Below, one piece after another: positions 59,855 to 64,000 of a stretch of DNA of 64,000 bases. This DNA comes from Mucilaginibacter sp. OK098. GTDB taxonomy: Bacteria > Bacteroidota > Bacteroidia > Sphingobacteriales > Sphingobacteriaceae. The notes beneath the pieces are model-generated. The model made no database searches and was not told the DNA's origin. It saw only the letters and a program-made list of their open reading frames with translations. Where the stretch lies: positions 620,001-684,000 of the forward strand of contig NZ_FRCM01000002.1 in NCBI RefSeq assembly GCF_900142915.1. The letters run 5' to 3'. Position 1 is the stretch's first letter. Every line of letters begins with the position of its first letter. The position numbers were made by a program, and so were the translations under genes.

Positions 59855-62800
59855 ATGCAAAATTCTACTTTTTGTCTGCCTCGCTATAAATATAAGGGGC
59901 TTAAAAAATTACTCCTGGTTATGAAGCTAACCACTTTAATAATTTTAATAGGTTTTATGTATGTAAGCGCTGCTACCTACGGGCAACGCGTAAATATTAA
60001 TGCGCACGATATTACCATTGATAAATTATTTAAAGAACTAAAAAAACAAACCGGCTATTCATTTCTATATAAATCAGGAATACTTAAAGACCTGCAAACA
60101 ATAAATGTGGATATTACCGATGCCACCATAACCGAGGTGCTCGATAAATTCCTAAAAGACAGGCCGCTTGATTATTTAATTGTTGATAAAAGCATTGTGA
60201 TACGCCGCAAAGCAAATGCACCGGTAAAAGAAAATGGCCCCATGCTATTTGTAGGCAGGGTACTTAATGAAGATAAAAAGCCATTGCCCGGCGTTACCAT
60301 AAAAGTAAAAGGCGCACAGGTTGGGCAAACCTATACTAACGAAAAAGGAGAGTTTTCCATCCTTGTAATCAACGACGATGATATTTTACAGTTTTCGTAC
60401 GTTGGTTATGAAAGCCTGGAGCTGAAAGTTAAGGGGCTAAAAAATCCTTTATCCATTACATTAAAAGCAGCCACAAATACACTTGACCAGGTACAGGTAC
60501 TTGCTTATGGCAGTACCACCAGGCGTTTAAGTACAGGCAGCATTGTACAAATAAGTTCGCAGGAAATTGAAAAAAATCCGGTTCCCAACGTGTTACAAGC
60601 TTTGCAAGGCCATGTTCCGGGGGTGTTTATACAGCAAAACACCGGCTTGCCTGGTGGTTCATTTGGCGTTGCCGTGCGCGCAGGTAGTAGCATTAGTGGC
60701 GGCACCGTAGCGCAACCTGCCCCTTTATATATAGTGGATGGTGTTGCTTACCCGGCTGGTCAAAACCTCCCGCTTATATTCCAGGGCAGTGTAAATGGTG
60801 CAAATCTTGGCCCGTTAAGAGGCGGTAACGCATTAAATTATTTAAACAGTAATGAAATTGAAAGCGTTACGGTTTTAAAAGATGCGGATGCTACTTCCAT
60901 ATATGGCTCACGTGGCGCTTATGGTGTAATATTAATAAAAACCAAAAAAGGCATTGCAGGCCCACCGCAGGTTAATTTAAATGTGTATAGCGGTGTTACA
61001 CTCAGGGGTACCTCTCCGGATCTGCTTAACACAGACCAATATTTAATGATTCGCCGCGAGGCTTTTAAAAATGACAATGCAACTCCCGGAGTAAATGATC
61101 TTGATTTGAATGGCACCTGGCCAACAAACCGTTATACCAACCTGGTTAATGAACTAACCGGAGGTTCAGCGGCAACTACAAATGCCAACCTATCTTATTC
61201 AGGTGGCAGCAATAATACCAACTACCGGATAAGCGGCGATTTTAGCTCACAAAACTCCATTCAAAAGCATGGTGGCGATGTGAAAAATGGTGGTCTTACT
61301 ATTGACCTTAACAGTACATCAAATAATAAGAAATTTAATATTGATGTTAAAACCACATTTTCATCAGATGTTAATACACTTATCCCGTTCGATTTTAATA
61401 ATGGTACAGGGCCATTGTCATACGGCGGTTCAGGCCTTTTTACAGCGCCAAATGCCCCATCGTTATTTTTGCCCGACGGAAGTTTGAACTGGGAAACAGG
61501 CAGCAACCCTGCATCGGCAATTTATTCGCTTTCAAAAATTGTAACTAATAACCTGCTAAGCACTGTTGCGTTGAGCTATAAACCTGTTAAGGGATTATCT
61601 ATTAATGCTACAGGTGGTTACAACCTGCTTACCGGCAAGGAGTTTAATGCAAGCCCGTCAACTGTTTTTTCTCCGGACCTGGGTAACCTTGCTCCGTATA
61701 CTTATAGTATCATCAATAATTACTCAACCCGTACCTGGGATTTTGATGCCAACGCCGATTACCAAACCCACCTGGGCAGTAAGGGTGAACTTGATGTAAG
61801 AGTAGGTGGAACAACGCAGGATGTACTAAGCTATTCATCAATTATCAGGGGATCAAATTACGCTTCCGACGCATTAATTTATGATCCGGCCGCAGGTGGT
61901 AACCCTGTACTGGCATCGTATTCACAAACGCCAATACGGTATATAGGTTTTTTCGGGCATCTAAATTACATATGGGACCAAAAGTATATCCTGAACTTGA
62001 ATACCAGGTATGACGGGTCAACCAAATTTGGACCGGGTAAGCGCTTCGGTACATTTGGATCAATTGGTGCAGGCTGGATCTTTTCGCAGGAATCTTTATT
62101 TAAAAATCTGAAATTCCTTGATTTTGGTAAAATAAGAGCAAGCTACGGTACCGTTGGTGGTGATAACATAGGTAATTACAATTTTCTGTCATATTACTCA
62201 AACACAACGGCATATCAGGGCAATAGCGCCGTTACCCCTACCACTTTATCAAACCCGGAACTGCATTGGGAATTAAAAAAGGAGCTTGGCATTGGCCTGG
62301 ATCTGAATTTTTTACATGACAGGATAACTTTTACCGGCGATTATTACAGAACCCGAACAACCAACCAGCTTATTGGGCAGGCACTGCCAACAATTACGGG
62401 TTTCTCTGTTTATACAATAAACTCGCCGGCATTAATTCAAACTACTGGTTTTGAACTTTCATTAACTACAGTAAATGTTAAATCGAAAAACTTTACCTGG
62501 TCTACTAATTTTAATATCAGCATTCCGCATAGCAAGCTTATTTCATACCCTGGCTTAAACCTGCTTGCGTTAAATTCAAATTATATTATTGGCAAACCGG
62601 TTACAGGTGTTAAACTTTACAATTATGCGGGAGTAAACCCACAAACAGGCAATTATAATTTCACAAACAGGAATGGCGTAACTGCCGAATACTGGCCTAT
62701 ATTTAGCCCTGCAAAATTAGACCAGATACTGGATAAAACTGCTTTTGTTGACCTTGCTCCGAAATATTATGGTGGCTTTGGGAACACTTTCCAATATAAA

Positions 62801-63247
62801 AACTTCAGCCTTGATGTTTTCTTTGACTTCAAGAGCCGCATGGGTCAAAACTTCCGTGGGTCGCAAAGCTTTTTGCCAGGTTACTTTAATATAAATACGG
62901 GTGTAGAGGCCTTAAACCGCTGGCAAAAACCGGGCGACATTACCAATGTACCAAAGGTGAGCCAAAATGGGCTGGTAAATTTATTTGAGCAAGGTACGTT
63001 TGATCAAAGCTCAGGCGCCTATACCAAAGTAACCTATGCGCGTTTAAACAACTTAAACTTTACATATAGGTTTCCATCCCTCGTTGCAAAAAAACTTGGA
63101 CTCAATAACCTCAGTGTTTTTTTACGCGGACAAAACCTGCTTACAATTTCAAACATAAAGTATAAGGGTCTTGATCCTGAAAACCTGACAATTGGTGCTA
63201 CACCGCCGTTGCGCGTTTTTACTGCCGGACTTAATGTTACACTGTAA
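59855..63247 (+). CDS. SusC/RagA-family TonB-linked outer-membrane receptor
   Basis: The 1130-residue protein has a long signal peptide (about 1-44), an STN domain (about 50-105; HDITIDKLFKELKKQTGYSFLYKSG), a carboxypeptidase-regulatory-like domain (about 132-210; GRVLNEDKKPLPGVTIKVKG), a plug (about 215-330; ADATSIYGSRGAYGVILIKTKKG) and a long C-terminal barrel. The STN domain implies signal transfer to the FecR upstream. With SusD it imports oligosaccharides across the outer membrane, powered by TonB. Given the rhaM and GH106 genes, rhamnose-containing glycans are the likely substrate. Confidence 0.96.
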   Translation: MQNSTFCLPRYKYKGLKKLLLVMKLTTLIILIGFMYVSAATYGQRVNINAHDITIDKLFKELKKQTGYSFLYKSGILKDLQTINVDITDATITEVLDKFLKDRPLDYLIVDKSIVIRRKANAPVKENGPMLFVGRVLNEDKKPLPGVTIKVKGAQVGQTYTNEKGEFSILVINDDDILQFSYVGYESLELKVKGLKNPLSITLKAATNTLDQVQVLAYGSTTRRLSTGSIVQISSQEIEKNPVPNVLQALQGHVPGVFIQQNTGLPGGSFGVAVRAGSSISGGTVAQPAPLYIVDGVAYPAGQNLPLIFQGSVNGANLGPLRGGNALNYLNSNEIESVTVLKDADATSIYGSRGAYGVILIKTKKGIAGPPQVNLNVYSGVTLRGTSPDLLNTDQYLMIRREAFKNDNATPGVNDLDLNGTWPTNRYTNLVNELTGGSAATTNANLSYSGGSNNTNYRISGDFSSQNSIQKHGGDVKNGGLTIDLNSTSNNKKFNIDVKTTFSSDVNTLIPFDFNNGTGPLSYGGSGLFTAPNAPSLFLPDGSLNWETGSNPASAIYSLSKIVTNNLLSTVALSYKPVKGLSINATGGYNLLTGKEFNASPSTVFSPDLGNLAPYTYSIINNYSTRTWDFDANADYQTHLGSKGELDVRVGGTTQDVLSYSSIIRGSNYASDALIYDPAAGGNPVLASYSQTPIRYIGFFGHLNYIWDQKYILNLNTRYDGSTKFGPGKRFGTFGSIGAGWIFSQESLFKNLKFLDFGKIRASYGTVGGDNIGNYNFLSYYSNTTAYQGNSAVTPTTLSNPELHWELKKELGIGLDLNFLHDRITFTGDYYRTRTTNQLIGQALPTITGFSVYTINSPALIQTTGFELSLTTVNVKSKNFTWSTNFNISIPHSKLISYPGLNLLALNSNYIIGKPVTGVKLYNYAGVNPQTGNYNFTNRNGVTAEYWPIFSPAKLDQILDKTAFVDLAPKYYGGFGNTFQYKNFSLDVFFDFKSRMGQNFRGSQSFLPGYFNINTGVEALNRWQKPGDITNVPKVSQNGLVNLFEQGTFDQSSGAYTKVTYARLNNLNFTYRFPSLVAKKLGLNNLSVFLRGQNLLTISNIKYKGLDPENLTIGATPPLRVFTAGLNVTL

Positions 63248-63261
63248 AAATTTAAGACATC

Positions 63262-64000
63262 ATGAAATTATTCAACTATAAAATAGCAACAGGCATTAAA
63301 TGGACAACCTTTGTATGCCTGCTTACATTAATATTTTCAACCGGTTGCCGTAAGTATTTAGACATCCCCCTGCCGGTTGATAAGGTTGCAGGCGCCAGCG
63401 CCTTTGTAAACGACAACTCAACATCAACAGTTGTTAACGGCAATTTTTCAAACCTGGTAAACGGCGTTTTAACCGGATCGCCGGTAATGGGCGAAAACAG
63501 TGTAGGTTACAGAACAGGGTTATATGCTGATGAGTTGCAAAGCATTTCTGCAAGTGACATTTTGGGTAAAGCTTATTTTGGCGATGCCTTAACCAGCTTA
63601 ATTGGTAATGGCACGCAGTGGTCGGGCTTTTACAAGCAGATCTATAACTGTAACCTTACCATTGAGGGAATAAACAGCGCAAAAAACCTTAAGTTTAAAA
63701 ACCAATGGCTGGGCGAAACCTTATTTACCAGGGCTTTTATATACTTTAACCTGGTAAACCTGTATGGTGATGTTCCATTAGCTTTAACATCAGATTTTAA
63801 TAAAACACAGACGCTTGCACGTGCGCCTAAAAGCGATGTTTACCAGCAGATTGTAGCCGACCTGAAACAAGCACAGGGACTTTTAACCAATGATTATTCT
63901 GATGGTTTAGGCGCCGTTACCGACAGCAGAGGCAGGCCCAACCTACAGGCAGTTAATGCATTGCTGGCACGTGTTTATTTATATAATAATGATTATGTAA
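63262..64000 (+). CDS. SusD/RagB-family glycan-binding lipoprotein (truncated by window end)
   Basis: The first 246 codons are in the window. The lipobox STGC places the lipidated Cys at position 29. The mature part shows SusD features: YLDIPLPVDKV after the Cys, GFYKQIYNCNLTIEGI (TPR-like helices), LGETLFTRAFIYFNLVNLYGDVPLAL and ALLARVYLY. It starts 15 bases after the SusC stop. SusD caps SusC and binds glycan at the cell surface. The C-terminal half is not seen. Confidence 0.95.
   Translation, partial: MKLFNYKIATGIKWTTFVCLLTLIFSTGCRKYLDIPLPVDKVAGASAFVNDNSTSTVVNGNFSNLVNGVLTGSPVMGENSVGYRTGLYADELQSISASDILGKAYFGDALTSLIGNGTQWSGFYKQIYNCNLTIEGINSAKNLKFKNQWLGETLFTRAFIYFNLVNLYGDVPLALTSDFNKTQTLARAPKSDVYQQIVADLKQAQGLLTNDYSDGLGAVTDSRGRPNLQAVNALLARVYLYNNDYV

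Overview
The window looks like chromosomal DNA of a Bacteroidota member of the Sphingobacteriaceae (Mucilaginibacter/Pedobacter type). The pointers are SusC/SusD with FecI-type sigma and FecR anti-sigma genes, LytTR two-component pairs, membrane-anchored AraC regulators, TAnnTTTG-type -7 promoter boxes, weak Shine-Dalgarno use, and many signal peptides ending in A-Q. The genus is inference; no rRNA or tRNA gene was seen.

Layout. 1-5.8 kb: a TPR sensor kinase (minus), an overlooked 57-residue lipoprotein, a LytTR response regulator, a membrane AraC regulator and a secreted protein. 5.9-11.4 kb: a VOC protein, a double-glycine-leader Cys-rich peptide, an HGSNAT-like acyltransferase, a Spy-like protein, accA and a GH30 glycosidase. 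11.9-32.1 kb: eight consecutive MacB/FtsX-type permeases of about 800 residues with no ATPase gene, separated by spacers built of 7-bp repeats in inverted arms; a strong terminator closes the array. 32.3-37.3 kb: small zinc-ribbon proteins, an SDR with a Crp-type regulator, a pentapeptide-repeat protein, a MerR/TipAL regulator and a class V aminotransferase. 37.5-47.3 kb: a lipoprotein, two predicted secreted peptidases (DUF5700-like and S41), a LytS/LytTR pair, an Omp85-type barrel protein with a kinase-like periplasmic domain, an AraC regulator and an HD protein. 47.8-50.4 kb: a secreted DUF6134-like protein with an epimerase and an SDR overlapping by ATGA. 50.6-53.9 kb: sigma, anti-sigma and an STN protein carrying a 15-16-residue solenoid repeat where a SusC would be expected. 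54.3-64 kb: L-rhamnose mutarotase and a GH106-like alpha-L-rhamnosidase (minus) facing away from sigma, FecR, SusC and a SusD cut by the window end. This is a rhamnose-related polysaccharide utilisation locus.

How it works together. The last 10 kb would sense a glycan through SusC-FecR-sigma, import oligosaccharides through SusCD, release rhamnose with the GH106 enzyme and equilibrate its anomers with RhaM. The permease array grew by tandem duplication, with gene conversion between neighbours. Repeats shape the window: heptad arrays of several sequence types, an approximately 100-bp palindromic element in three copies, a 96-bp tandem repeat carrying perfect 18-bp palindromes, and other inverted repeats. 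The least explained items are the heptad spacers, the orphan Cys-rich peptide, the kinase-like Omp85 fusion and the STN-solenoid protein.
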